In this document: positions 1 through 13,051 of the stretch, in pieces
Layout: the number at the start of each line of letters is the position of its first letter
How positions within the stretch are numbered: the first letter of the stretch is position 1
Assembly (NCBI RefSeq): GCF_020360975.1
Contig: NW_025408672.1
Location: forward strand, 2,914,001 to 2,978,000
DNA: 64,000 nt
DNA from: Hirsutella rhossiliensis
Taxonomy: Eukaryota > Ascomycota > Sordariomycetes > Hypocreales > Ophiocordycipitaceae
Direction of reading: 5' to 3'
Made by a program: the position numbers and the translations under genes
The notes under the pieces: generated by a model
The model's input: only the letters and a program-made list of their open reading frames with translations
Databases searched by the model: none
Told to the model about the DNA's origin: nothing

Positions 1-1144
1 ACAGAGTCCGGCTCCGAGTCCAGAGTTCCAGAGTCCGGGAGTGGAGCAATTGGCTCTGCCAGTTCCTTCCTGCTGGCCCTTTGCGTTGGAGCTACCCGGC
101 ATGTACAGTTTCCGTGCCTCTGGGCACCTGGAGTGAAGTGAAGCCCTTGCAGGTGGTTGGCGGCGACGCAAATTGCATGCTGCCTTGCGTGGGTACCTAG
201 ATAGGTACCTAGGTAGGTATCTAGGTATTACCCATGGGTACCTAACCTACGGAGTGTCCAGTGCTCACTGGCTGTACCTGATAGATACCTACCTACCTAG
301 AGAGGGTAGGTACCATGTAAAGTACAGTACAGTACTACGGTACTTAGGTAGTAATGAAGCGCGACAAGCTGTACAGTAAGCACTCACGGTAGGGCACCGG
401 TAAAATGGCGTCCTTCCATTCGCTCATCTCGACTCTTCCCTGACCTTGCATCGTCTCCCGCCCGCCATCCATCGCTCAGCTCTGCGGCCCGCCCGCCGGC
501 CTCCTGTCGTCCCTCCGACAAACCACGTGCGACTCATACCTGCCTACCGACTAATTAAGTCACTTACCGACTGCGCAGGCGACCGCCGCCTTGCTGGATC
601 TCCAATGGGGTGTCGCCTGCCTGGGCCATTCGTCTCACTGGATCGCGTCTGCTCAGTCCTACCCAACCTACCTGATTACCGACCGTGCCCTCGGCGTCAG
701 CCCTGTCCGCACAAATACCCTCTTGCATCTCGGCAGCAACGAGACGGACCTAATCCTCCTCGATCCAACAAGCATTTGGGGCACATCCTTGACACCTTGA
801 CCACCTCTGTTTGCCCACGCCCCATTATTAGCCTGGTACCGGCCTACCACTTACATTCAGCATACTTACCTGTGCTTTTATGACCCAATTCCACCATCGC
901 CCCTTCGATCACCCGCTCTGCCCCCGATCACCCCAAAAAATACCGGGCCCAGGCCCCATGCCCGAAGCAGGGAAATCTTGTACCGGTACCGCCAACAGAC
1001 CCCGTCTGACCCGTCCCTTGGGACCAAAGGGCCCTCTCGTCAGTAACCCGTCTGTCTTGCCGGCACCTCGCTTGTCTTCGCCCATAGTCCCTTCGCCTTT
1101 TTGGTTGCATTCCCCCATCCTCTCTTGACCCCCTGGGCGCCTTG
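1..1144. other. upstream intergenic DNA, no gene seen
   Basis: No supported gene. Bases about 185-380 are low-complexity DNA built from CTAGGTA/GGTACCTA and GTACAGTA motifs. Bases about 420-1140 are pyrimidine-rich, as expected for the promoter and leader of the downstream histidine kinase gene. Short open frames here have no recognisable protein features. Confidence 0.6.
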
Positions 1145-4100
1145 ATGCAGCAGCCAGACCATGGCGTTGCGTCCCGCACCGGCCCTGCCCCTCCCATCGC
1201 TGTCGGCGCCGCCTCCTCCCCCAATGACACTGCTCGCGAAGCCTCACCTTCTGCCTTCGTCGGCTCCCTGACGTCCGCCCCAGCCTCGCCTCCCTCCATC
1301 GACCCAGCCGTTACCGTCTCCTCCGAAGGCCGTCGCCGCCACCGGCAAAACCACAGGCGCTATCCCAGTGCTTTCCAGGGACCATGGCCACCTGCTGCTG
1401 CTAACCGTCACGGCCACGCAGCCTTGTCGGCCATTGCGAACCTCCCCAGCTCAGACGCCACCTCGCGGCCACCCAGGGCCCTTCTTACCTCGCATTATCG
1501 CAGTCTTTACTACCGGCAGCACCCGCCGCAGAACCTCGCCGCCACCAAGCCCTGGCGCCCCCGCAAGTCTACAAAGCGGCCCCCGAGGCAGGACGAGGCT
1601 CCTGGTCGCGCAATGGACCGGGCCCCCGTCAAGAAAGCCCGGACCGGAGCCTCACCCCCCAGGCGATTCGAGATTCCGCCCTCGGCCACGATTCCCCCAC
1701 CTTCCTTGGCCTCGTCAGCCCGAGACGGCTCCTCGCCTCTCTTCTTCTCTCATGCGCCCGCGAGAATCCTTAGCCGCCCTTCGGGCTCCACCGCCTCCGA
1801 GATAGCTGCGAGCATGCTATCGCGCGGCCGTGACGACCCAGCCGGAATTGTCACCACCGTCAAGCTCCCGCGCGCCAGTGTCAGCTCCTCAAGCCGGGCC
1901 ATGTCGGGCAGTACGCCGGGCAGTTTGGCTTCCTCCATGGACATGAGCTCCGACTCGCGCAACCTTCCAGCCGGCTTGCAAGCGGTCCAAGGCATTGGCG
2001 CTATCGAGCTCCTTGAACACGATGACCGTCCAACCTTCCTTCTCTGCCTGGCTGGTCCACTTAACCTGAATCGGCCGGGTCTCGAAATCTTGTACTACAA
2101 TGGCTCCTTGCGATGCTGTCCCGAAATACAAAATCTTCTCGCTGTCGACTCGGAAGACACCTCCGTTGCCGAAGGCTTTGATCGCTTCAAGTCGTGGGCC
2201 TACGATGTCCCCAAGAATGACGACATCGACACATCGTTGCCGTATCACGAATACGGCGGTATCACTTGGACGCGCATAACACTGCGCCAGAGGTTCCGTT
2301 TTATAAGCGGCAATGTCACCCCTGCGGCCCCTCGATCCATCACGCCTCGCCCTCGCTCAGCCGAGCCCGCCGCCGTCGCCACCAATGACTCCCCTTCACC
2401 CCCATCCGTGCCAACCTCTCCTGCCGGAGAAGTAATCGACCCTCCAGACTACTTCGGCGATGCTGCCCCCGGCCTCAAAGGAGATTCGTCGAGTCTGGGA
2501 ACCATCAAGACGGTGCTCGAGCAGAGCGCCGACCATGGACACCCAGACGAGTTTACAAATCAGGTGCTCCAGTTCCAGCCCACCAAGAACGTCTTTGACT
2601 GGACCCGTGTCCCCGTCGCCGACAGCCTCCCCGAGCACATCAAGTTTGCCAAGTCGGTAGACTGGGCTTCGACGCCTCTGGGCCCCATCTCCGAATGGTC
2701 ATACGACCTGAGGGCCATGTCAAATCTGATCATGGGTAGCCCTCACCCTGCCGCCATGTACTGGGGCCCTGACCTTATCTGCATATACAATGCCGCGTAC
2801 ATCGAGCTGGCCGGCCGCAAACACCCGTCACTCATGGGCCAGAAATACACCGAGGCCTGGTCGGAAATATGGCCCGAAATTGAACCCATTTTCAAGAGCG
2901 CTTGGGAATGCGGGCAGGCAACCATGAAACACGACAATCGCCTCTTCATCAGACGCGCCGGCTTCTTGGAAGAAACGTTCTTCTCTTGGGCCATCGTACC
3001 GCTAGTCGGAAACGAAGGCGAAGTAGTAGGGCTATACAATCCGGCGTTTGAGAATACACTGCGCAGGGTCAACGATCGACGAATGCTCACGCTGCGGGAG
3101 ATTGGAGAGAGGACAGCCATGGCGACCACGGTGAGCGGCTTCTGGCCCCAGGTTCAAAAGGGCCTCGAGTACAACGAATGCGATGCGCCTTTCGCTCTTA
3201 TATACTCGATAAAAGAGGAGGCCGAGAGCGAGGCATCCTCGCTGCACTCGGGGAGCTTCATGCACTCATCCCAAATCATGCGCGAGGGGTCCCCCGGCGT
3301 CCCCGAAGGACATCCTGCCGCTCCCCACTTCCTCGATCTGAGAATGTCGGAAGAAGGATTCGCGCCATACATGCGACAGTGCATGGCAGGCGGCGGGGAA
3401 CCGCTGGTTCTTTCTGAGAATGATGGCACTCTTCCCAAGGACCTCATCAAAGGCATCAACTGGCGCGGATTCGGCGACGCATGCACGACCATTGTCGTTT
3501 TTCCCGTCGTGCCCACGACAAAGGAAGCCGTCACTGGCTTCATTGTGCTGGGCTTGAACCCCAGGCGGCCGTATGACGACAACTACAAGCTTTTCATCCA
3601 TCTCCTGTCCCGGCAACTAGCAACCTCGATGGCTTCGGTTGTGCTGTTCGAAGAAGAGATTCGCCGTGGCCAGCGAGCGGCGCGATTAGCGGCGCTGGAC
3701 CGCCAGGAGCTGTCGATGCAACTGCTGTTGCGGACGCAAGAGGCCAACGAGAGCGAGTTCAGATTCACTCGCATGGCCGAGTTTGCCCCCGTCGGTATGT
3801 TTACAGCCGATGCGCAGGGCCGTATCGACTACTGCAACGATATGTGGTGGCAGATTTCCAGACACTCGCGCTTCGACGAAACAGGACTTGCGTGGATGAG
3901 CAGCGTCAGAGACGAAGACAGACCCTCTCTCGACGAAGCGTGGCAAAAGTTACTCCAAGAGCGCATGACGATTTCCGTTGAGTTTCGGTTCAAGCATAGC
4001 CAACAAAGTGGCGGCAATACTATGGACACTTGGGTTCTCATGAGCGCGTTCCCGGAGAAGAACGGGGACGGGGGCCTCAAGTCCATTTTCGGCTGCCTCA

Positions 4101-5671
4101 CCGACATTTCCTCCCAAAAATGGGCGGAAAAGGTCCAGAACGAACGACGCGAGGAGGCTGTCGAGCTCAAGCGCCAGCAAGAAAACTTCATTGACATCAC
4201 CAGCCACGAAATGCGCAACCCCTTGTCCGCTGTCCTGCAGTGTGCAGATCAAATCGCAAACAACATCACGGCGTTCACAGCCCACGACAACAAGGCCAAG
4301 GTTGAGACACTGCTGGAGAGTTGTCTAGACGCCGCCAACACCATCAACCTTTGCGCCAGCCACCAGAAGCGCATCGTCGACGACATCTTGACCCTTTCCA
4401 AGCTCGACTCGAATCTACTGGCTGTTACTCCCATCGACGAGCAGCCGGTTAAGGTGGTTCAACGTGCATTGAAGATGTTCGAGTCAGAACTGATGGCGCA
4501 CGATATCGAGTTGTATTTCAACGTCGACGGCAGCTTCGAGAAGCACGGGGTCGAATGGGCCAAGCTAGACCCATCGAGGCTGCGACAAGTCCTGATCAAC
4601 TTGATGACGAATGCCATCAAGTTTACACAGGGACGAGACCGCCGAAGCATCACCGTGTCTCTGAGCGTGTCCAAAGACATTGGCGAAGTCACAAGCCAGG
4701 GAGTGCTTTATTTTGACAAAAGCGACAGCCCGCGAACGATTGGCATGGACATTGCCAACGAAAAAGAGTGGGGTGGCGGCGAGAGGATCAATCTACACTG
4801 CTCGGTGGAAGACACGGGGCCGGGCCTGGATAAGGAAGAGCTCAAGGTCCTGTTCCAACGGTTCCAGCAAGCAACGCCACGAACGCACGTGCAATACGGT
4901 GGCTCCGGTCTCGGCCTCTTCATCTCGAGGATCCTGACAGAGATGCAGGGTGGTCAGATCGGGGTGACGTCTGCGAGAGGATCGGGAAGCAGGTTCAACT
5001 TCTACATCCAGAGCCGCAAGTGTATGGATCCGCCTGCAGAATTCGAGCGCATCTCACCGTTCAGGATAGGCCGTAAGGTTCAAGCACCGGCCATGACGGG
5101 CCCCCAGCTGACTGCCACTCCGCCGTCCCGCATGACGCCCCCTGTCAATGTCATGAGCCTGGCAGAACGCCCGCTGTTCGACGTGCTCATCGTCGAGGAC
5201 AACATTGTGAACCAAATGGTCCTGCAGCGACAGCTGCGCGACTGCGGCAACAAAACGTTTGTGGCCAATCACGGTCGCGAGGCGCTGCAGACGCTGCAGA
5301 AGTCGAGGTTTTGGGCCGGACAAGAGTCGGAAGGCGTGGACATTTCCGTCATCTTGATGGATCTGGAGATGCCCGTCATGGATGGCATGACTTGTGCGAG
5401 AAAGATTCGGGAGCTCGAGAGGGAGGGTACCATTGTGAAGCATATCCCCATCATCGCCGTCACAGCTTACGCGCGGCCGGAGCAGATCGAAAACGCCAAG
5501 GCCGCGGGCATCGTGAGTTTGCTACTCTGCTCCCGTGAGGGCAACGATATACTAATCCATTTCTAGGACGACGTCATTTCCAAGCCGTTCCGCATCCCCG
5601 AGTTGATTCCCAAGATCGAGGAGCTGGTCGCAAAGTACGAGAAACTCTCCGTGTCCGCCAACGGGGCTTAA
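1145..5671 (+). CDS. hybrid sensor histidine kinase (PAS, HisKA, HATPase, receiver)
   Basis: Two exons, 1145-5512 and 5567-5671, give about 1490 residues. The 54-nt intron has GTGAGT, an ACTAAT branch-like site and CTAG. The first about 230 residues are Ser/Pro-rich and probably disordered. A PAS-like sensor segment lies near 484-658 and a second PAS near 873-996. The HisKA motif ITSHEMRNPLS places the phosphorylated His at about 1021. The ATPase N box (about 1140-1160) and G boxes (VEDTGPG, GGSGLGLF) follow. The receiver domain begins VLIVEDN near 1347, with phospho-acceptor Asp about 1406 in LMDLEMPVMDG. The terminal exon supplies the conserved Lys of SKPF (about 1462). The family senses a stimulus and passes phosphate His to Asp and on to an HPt protein and response regulators. 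The signal and the fungal HK class are not decided here. The start is the first ATG of the frame and could lie further downstream. Confidence 0.93.
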
Positions 5672-6961
5672 GGTATGGGCTATTCAAGCCACCACGTCAA
5701 CATTATCCGCCGGAGTTTTGTTGGGTTAATTCGGTGCGGCCGGGGGCAAAATCGCGGCGATGCGGGTCCCCTTGCTTTGGACTTTATTGTCTTAACTTTA
5801 CTTTGTCACATCTCGAGCGACCTGAGCATACGACATGGGTAGCCGGCGTTTTCAGAGTAGGGATGCTTTTTTTTGGGGGGAGAGGGAGGCAATGCATAAA
5901 CCGGGAGCTACAAATGGGTGATTGGTCGACGTGCCAGCATTGGACGGGCTTGACAAGCGACGAGGACACACTACATTTACGATTCCCCCTTCTTTTTGCT
6001 TCTCAGCCGTCTCTGTTTGTGGAAAGGGTAGTCTGGCCAGACACGCCTTTGTCTGGAAACCGCGATTCGCCGGACCACTTCAGCGCAATGGATATATGAC
6101 TGGGGGACGAGGGGCGGCACTATGCCTGAATACCAAGGCTCAGGGCCCGGGGACGGCCGTGGCTCGTGTACGCCATATTAATTAGACGCTGTACATAAGC
6201 AAGGGACCATTGTCCAGGGCGGGCTGGAGCTGGCAGCTGGGCACACACAGCTCTGCTGCCGAAGCTTGACTTTTGGCCGCTTGATTGCGGGGATAGTAGA
6301 TGTGGTGATGCTGCGTGTTCTTGTCTACTTGTAGGTCATATCCCGCGCCACATGCGCACACGCAGTTGGACAGTCAAGAATGGTATCGTCTCCCTCGTAC
6401 ACGCACCGGCCGCCGTGCAAGATCTCTCTGCGCCCCTCGCCGGCGACTGGATTTGCGATGACGATCCATTTTGTAGGTTCAGGGGGGGTCCGCCAGGTTG
6501 CAAGGAGGCTACTCTTGCTCGGGAGCATTGAAAGGGGGAGACGAGCGAGCATGGTGATTGCACTTTGCTGGGCTGGAAATGGCGACGCTATTCAGCCCAT
6601 GACAGTATCACTGGCGGATCATGACAGGCAGCAGAGACCAAACTCTCCAATACACAAAGCGCAAGTTGTATTATTAACTATTACCATCTTTTCTCTCCCA
6701 CGGGTATCGAACAAAACAGCCTGACGCGTGATACTAGCTAGCGATTGTTGCGTTATCCTTTTTTTCTTCAAGTTTTGTTCCTGTTACTGGAAGAACAGCA
6801 ATATGAAAATTGGTATCAGTGAAAGCAGTCTTGACAGGGTATCTTGGTATCTTGTGAAAGAAATGCAGAACCTTCCTTCCATCCCTACCCTTTCTCATGC
6901 AATGTCTTTTTTTTCTTCAGCTTTTCTGGTTTTTGCAGCAAATTCACATGTTCGTGGCCCT
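5672..6961. other. convergent 3' intergenic region
   Basis: About 1.3 kb between the stop codons of the histidine kinase and the PH-domain gene, presumably both 3' UTRs. I see no gene, RNA gene or repeat. The last about 250 bases before 6961 are T-rich, as expected for 3' processing signals. Confidence 0.55.
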
Positions 6962-8658
6962 CTAGGCGGCAGCGGTGACGGCGGGGGTAGTAGCAGCCAC
7001 ATTCTCGGGCTTGTTCTCAGCCTCGGACTGAGCAGTGGTGGAAGCCTCAGGGGCTGAGGTCAGTTCCTTGGCGACGCCCTCCGTGGGCGTCTCCTTGGCA
7101 GCCTCGGCGGCGGCAGACTCATCCTTGGCAGCCTCCTCAACAGGCTTCTCCTCGGCCTTAGAGGCGGACTTGCCCTTGATGGTAGCACGGAGCTTGGAGA
7201 ACGCACTCATGCCGGACTTCTCTTCGTTATCGGCGGGAACAGGAGACTTGTCGCGCTTGCCGAAGGCAAAGGGTAGCGAGGACTTGCGCTTCTCCTTGAG
7301 ATCCTTCTTGACGTCGCCGTTGATGGCAGGGGTCTCTACAGTCTCGGTAGGAACCGTGGCAGGGTTGGAGACATCGACGGCGAGGGGGGTAGTTGACTCG
7401 ACGGGAGGGATGACCGGGGCGACAGCATCGGTAGTGGTGACGTCGGTCTCAGCGGCAATCTCAGGGGTTTCCTCGGTAGCCTTGTTTGCATCGACAGGCT
7501 TCTTCTCTTTCTTGGAGAAGACATTGCCAAAGAAGCTATTGCGCTTGAATGGCGCGGGCTTATCCTTGGGGCTCTCGGCGGGAATAGCCTCCTCGGCGGG
7601 CTTGTCCTCGGCAGCGGCAGTCGGGGCGTCGGTAACCGGGGCCTCCTCTGCGTCGACAGCAGCGGGCTCGGCGGCGAGTGCGTCTTCAGACTTGCGCTCA
7701 TCCTTTTTTTCCTCCTTCTTGCCACCAAAGCTGAAGAAAGAGGCTCGCTTGCGGCTGGCAGACCGGCGCTTGGGTTCCTCTTCCTTGGGCTCCTCCTTCA
7801 AGGCCTCGTCATCCTTGGCCGCATCCTCAGCCCTGGCGGACTCTTCGGTCTTGAGCGGGTCCTCGGCAGGCTTCTCTTCCTTGGTGAGGATGGCCGCTGG
7901 CTTGAGCGACTCAAGCGTCTTCTTGTAAGTCTCCGACTCGGTCACAGTGACGGCAAGCTCCTTGGCCTCAGCGATCTTGAGCTTCAGCTGGGCGACCCAG
8001 CTGTCACGCTCAGGAGTCGAGGCGGCCTTGAAGCTGTGCTTGTTGCCCTTGGCGGTGAGGTGGAACTTGTTGGAGCCGTCGGTCTCGGGTTCACTGGCAT
8101 GAGCCTACGTAGAGTGTCAGTCGACGATTATGGTGCGGCTGTCGTTGCTGGACAAAGGTGGAGCATACCAGGTTGATGATGCTGTGGGGGGATTTCTTGT
8201 CACCGATGAAGAGCAGGCCCTTGCCTGTGTGCGACGCCCATGCGACGTTGTCGTGAGCAGTCTCCGCAGACTTCTCACTCTTCTGGTAGTGGGCGAGCGA
8301 CTTGGGCTCGACAGCATCGGAGCCGAAGAAGAAGAATTCCTTGCTGGGAATCAGGTTCCTGTAATGGGGCAGTATTAGCCAGCTGTTCTTGATGTATCGG
8401 GGCGGTGGGATGTCTCGTGCTGGACACTTACTTGGGGAAGCTTGCGCCCTGCGCCTTGTGGCCGAGGTGGCCTTCGTCGACAGGCTTGATCTCATCCTTT
8501 TTGTCTTCGGTCTTGGCAGCGTCGGCGGCGTCGATGGCGTCTACTGGCTTGACGGAGTCGATGGGGGGAGCCTCCGCAGAGATAGCCTGGTCGGCAGGGG
8601 CAGTCTCGGTCTTTGCGACTTCGGGCACCTCGACGGTGGGTTTCTGTTCTTCGGCCAT
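6962..8658 (-). CDS. PH-domain protein, Mug6-like, with long Lys/Glu/Ala-rich tail
   Basis: Three exons on the minus strand, 8658-8432, 8358-8169 and 8104-6962, give 519 residues. Junctions are in phase: CCCAA joins GAAC to read PKNLIPSKEF, and INL joins AHASEPE. Residues about 65-190 form a pleckstrin-homology-like domain (SKEFFFFGS, WASHTGKGLLFIGD, NKFHLTAKGNK, ERDSWVAQLK). It matches what I recall of the fungal family annotated 'meiotic expression up-regulated protein 6'. The remaining about 330 residues are charged and low complexity (repeated KEEK, EEPK, AEEA), probably disordered, with scattered basic Ser clusters such as KRNSFFG. PH domains usually bind phosphoinositides or proteins, so membrane or cortex association is an inference. 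No catalytic motif is visible. The start is the first ATG, followed by EEQKPTVEVPE. Confidence 0.82.
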
Positions 8659-11600
8659 TCTGGATATTGCAATGAGGGGGTATCTTCGAGGAGGATTGGG
8701 TATCACAGCAAACAAAGGCGAGACAGGATAAGAAAAGAAAAAGATCCAGAAAAGGGCTTGTGGGTTGCAGCAAGCTTGGACGGGCACAGGCTGGGCTTGT
8801 GGCGATGGAGGAGGAAAGGAAGAAGGAGGAGGAAAGAGGAGGGGGGGAGGTGATAAAGGGGACGAAGGGTACTTATTTGCTGGGAGGGGAGAGAGGCAGA
8901 GGGCGGCAGGGCAGGGGGGCAGTCAAGAAGAACCTGACAAGTATGCCCTCTGAGGTACGGCAAGGGGAGACAGGAGGGTTGCTGGGCCCTGTCTCTGCTC
9001 CCCACCCTCTCACCTCCCTTTCAATTTCTGAGCCCACGACGGGGGTGGGCCTATGGGGCCGTTGCCCATGCGAGCCGTGCCCGAAGGGGTACTATCTGCC
9101 CATTTGGACCGGTGCTCGCCACATGCAGGTACAGCATATTACAGCAGAACAGGTATGGTAGTATGGTATGCCTACATACTTAGTACTCCTTTGCACTGTG
9201 GTGCGCGCCCAGTTTGCATCCCCGAGGTGCTGTACTGGTCGCTTGGTGCTGTGGCTTGGCGCCAGGAACGCCCCGTCGGTACTGTGTACCTTGCGAGTAA
9301 TAATTCCACGCTGGACGACGCCCGGCTGCTGTGGCCGTCGTCGACCTACCACTAGTAGTACCTAGGTACACTACAGTATTCGACCCCGAGGTTCTGGGCA
9401 GTACATGGATGCGCAGGTCCGCTGTTGAGCATTCACTGTACTGTACAGTGCCGCGCAGATACATCACGCACGTGTACGCAGAACTCGCCGTGGTAGGCAT
9501 CAGAATATGAATATGCACATGGCTTTGGTAGCGGCTCCTCTTGAGGGAGAGCAAACGGCGAGCCTAAGGGAGGTGGACAACATGACCAAGTACCCGCTAC
9601 CTGGGCCGACGCACGGACACGGAGGGTTCCATTCGAGCAGGTCTCGGGCATCGTGGGCGAGAGAAGCAACGGCTTTCGTGGCAAGAGTGCTGCTCAACGA
9701 AGCGATTATTTTCAGTCCGAGGCGAGTAATGTCGACGATTCTCTGCGTCCATGCTGCATCGAGAGTGAGGGATGGATACGCGCACTCCATCCCTCACTCC
9801 CCCATCATCTTGATTCCTTGGCGCAACTTCCCCCTCCGAATCACCACCTCATCCAGTAATAATTCATCATCCATCGGCCACTGCATGGGACTGGACTGGG
9901 CCATGCGTACGGTACAGTACACGCACGTACAGTAGATAGCTAGGTGTCTACGTAGATATCTACTGTGCTTCGCAGCTCTCTTACATACATGTGTACCTAC
10001 TGTACAGTAGCATATATGTACTGTAAATAGATAACTTAGTTGCAGCAACGATACGAGAGAAAGCATTGGCATGGCTCATGCACGTGCGAACGCACTGAAG
10101 ACGTTCGTCATTGCTCCAATGCACCAGCACGCCGCAGCGTTTGAAGCACCACGTTTCTCTCCTTTGCATGGACGTCCATGACGGGCATCGAGGGCCGAGT
10201 GGGCTGCCCATACCAAGCGGCCCTCCTTTGCTATGCTCGCTACGTAATCCGTACAGATCTTGGCGGGGAGGGCTGCCCTCTCCGCATGTCATGTGGCTGG
10301 AGACGGACACGCGTGCGTTGTCATGGTTGTGTAGGACTGACTAGCAGTGAAAGCTCGGGCCTGGGGCAAGCTTGGGTTGGCTTAAGCGAGAAGGGCATGG
10401 GACGCAAGATTGCGACTCAACTGCGCTAGTGGAGGACGTTTTGGAGAGTTTTGGGCGTGGCGAAACCTCATGGCCGCCGCCCATGAATTTTATTTTAATT
10501 TTTGAAACACGGCCGCGGCGGGACGGGTCCTCGAAACGAGACGCTCATAAACAGAGGGGGCATTCAATGCCGGAATCTCGGTCGTGGCATAAACCATCCC
10601 GATGGCCTCCCTTTTCCGCCCACAGGCCAACTGCGTACCCTGCATGTACAGTACACACTGTACATGGCTTTGTCGTTACCCTCGCCCCCCTCCCCCTTTT
10701 CTTTTCTTATTCCTCATCTCTTGTGGGATATATTGGCGCGCGTCCATTCAGGGTACCTGCAAGCATTAAAAACTGAACCTGTGAATCAGGCCTGCAGTTG
10801 AAGTCTTAGCCCCCCGCCCCCTTTGGGCCGTACAGTGTGCGCACGGGTTCCAGACTCTTGCTCGCTCGGGGTACCAAGACGGGCCGGCCACGGAGGAATA
10901 TCAATTCTCTGCTTTCGAGACTCGACTCGCCAGTGGCATAGGGGCGTTTTCCTTCTTCCTTGTTTCTCTCGGCTGTCTCTTTTTTCCTCCAGCGTCTTGT
11001 TCTCAGTGGAGTTTCTTCAACGCGGCAACCGAGCCCGTATTTTCGGCCCATTGGCCCCCCCCCCGAGCGAGGCACCTGGTAGCGCGCACAGGGAACCCTG
11101 GCGCGCCATCCCAGCGCTGGCTTGCAGAAAGTGGTCCATGGAAATTTCCAGTGGACCGCCCATTTTAAAGTTGGATTGGGAAATATCCAGGCGCGAGAAG
11201 AAAGGAGACTCTGCACACACAGCATGGAGTGGACAGATCAGACGGAACATGCAGCTTTCCGTGGGTGCTACAAATATCCAAGCGGCGCAGAGCTTGGAGG
11301 AGAGCAAGGCTTCGGACGGATACCGCGAGAGGCGGGAAGCCCCACAGTACGTACATGCCCGAGGCATTCATCGTGTACGGAGCACGCACAAAAACCATCT
11401 GCTCCGATGTGTCAATCCCCTTTTTTTTCCTACTCGGGCTCCATTTTATTTTGTTTTATTTTGTAAAGACCAAAAAACCCCCAATTCCAGGACGGAAAAA
11501 AAGGAAGTGCCACAGAAGGAGCCGGCGTTCGGTGTGGACGAGATTGCAAGGGCAGGCTTCCTGACTCCGGGGGAAAAGAAAGTAAAAAAAGGGCGGGCAG

Positions 11601-13051
11601 CAAAGGGTCCGGGTCACGGCAGCCTCAATGTCACCGTGTGAGCATTCTCTACTGCCACGGACGCCTGCATACAACCTACCTGAGTACCTGCCTACCTACC
11701 TAACCTACTACAATGTATGGAGTACTCCGTACTGTGCATCTGTACATGGCAGTTGGCGCAACGGCAAAGCAGGGGATGTGCATATCCAGCGCTTTCAGCC
11801 CCAAGTCATGTTCTAGGTTGCCGCCGCCGCCGCCGCCGCCGTGGTCGAGGTCGAGGAGCTTCCCAGCGACTAGGCGCGGCTCGAGAGACGAAAGAGGTCC
11901 CCCCCCCCCACCGTGGCCTTGTCTGCTTGCTCTCGTTGATGGACGCATCGTCCGTGCCGTACAGTATGTACTGTGTACAGCCCGTCTACATGCATCAGTG
12001 GGTAGATGCATGTGACGATACGGGGACTTGAAGGTACTGACTGCATGCATGCACATGTACAGTATGCGTCGATATAAAGAAAAGTACCGAGTATCGTCGT
12101 ACTTTGATACCTTGTATTCACGTCTCTCTATAACTTTACATAGCCATACCGGTATGTGGTTGCATCGCGCGCATCGTATCCTGCCTCCCTCCTCCTCCTC
12201 TGTGGCTCCTCCTTTTTCTTCCATTATAAAGCGAGCCAAGCTTGATTGCCTGACAACCCACCCACCTCGTTGCAGGCCAAAACCCGCGCATGTGACTCGC
12301 CCTTGTTGATGCCATCGTCTACCCACTGTGCTGTACTGCACTTGTGCTGTACTGTATAGTAGTAGGTATTTACCGACTGTGCCAAAGACGTCTCCTCTTC
12401 CTCCTGAACGACATCTACTATTCTCCGCCGGCCGAGACATCAAGGGAGCCAATCCGGCCAGGAACCCTAGCCGCTTTTTTGCCGGGCGCCGCGTGCCGTC
12501 TTTGGTGGAGTTGCTCTGCTCCCCTCTCTCCCTTTCTTTTTTTTTGTTGGCTCATCCATCCCCTCTTGAACCTTGAACTGGTCGCTCCCTGCTCAACACA
12601 ACACACAACCCTCCACCCACGGCCGTCGTTGGGCGGCTGCCCTTTCTCAACCGAGTCGCCAGAGAGACACGAGCCCACAAACGACGCCGCCTCTTCTTTT
12701 CCCTTTGCAAACAGACTGCATGCATCGCTTTGGAGATTGTGAAGCTATCCGTGTACAGTCCTCGGTACCTGCCGTACTTTTCATCCAAGTCAATCAGTGT
12801 GGATGCAACCCCCTCTCTCTCACCTCGGACCCCCTCCGCCCCCCCTTCCAAAACAACAAAAAAAGAAAGGAAGAGAAGGGAAGAGAGGAGAAGGGAAGAG
12901 AAGAGAAGGTGGGAAAAAAAAGGTGGTTTGAAGTCGCCCTACTAATTACTGCAGCGTCGTGTTGGTTGCTTCTTTTGGGTTGGCTCACCAGCATGAGAGA
13001 CAGACAATGTACAGTACTCCTCCGTACAGCCCAACAAAAAAGACACGTTCG
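8659..13051. other. gene-poor region rich in GTAC / TACCTA low complexity
   Basis: No convincing gene in about 4.4 kb. Open frames overlap on both strands, lack domains and show no coherent splice pattern. What is present is short low-complexity DNA: TGTACAGTA/TACTGTACA motifs (near 9437, 9911, 9931, 10003, 10643, 11954, 12056, 12346), TACCTA runs (near 11680-11705), a CCG run at about 11821-11840 and a purine tract at about 12855-12915. The first part next to 8659 is presumably the promoter of the PH-domain gene. Confidence 0.5.
10643..10666. repeat. perfect 10-bp inverted repeat CATGTACAGT...ACTGTACATG
   Basis: Two exact 10-base arms are separated by the spacer ACAC. The arm contains TGTACAGT, a motif that recurs many times in this gene-poor stretch. 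It could form a small hairpin or be a dyad protein site, but no function is shown. Confidence 0.75.

Noticed and set aside
185..380. Possible telomeric repeat at the left edge
   Set aside because: The units are GGTACCTA/CTAGGTA, not the TTAGGG repeat of most filamentous fungi.
7035..7928. 297-codon open frame antisense to the PH-domain gene
   Set aside because: Ser/Ala/Leu repeats are the mirror image of the Lys/Glu/Ala-rich tail on the true strand.
10823..11641. 272-codon open frame in the gene-poor island
   Set aside because: It crosses C, A and T runs, has no domain and no sensible splice context, and overlaps open frames on the opposite strand.
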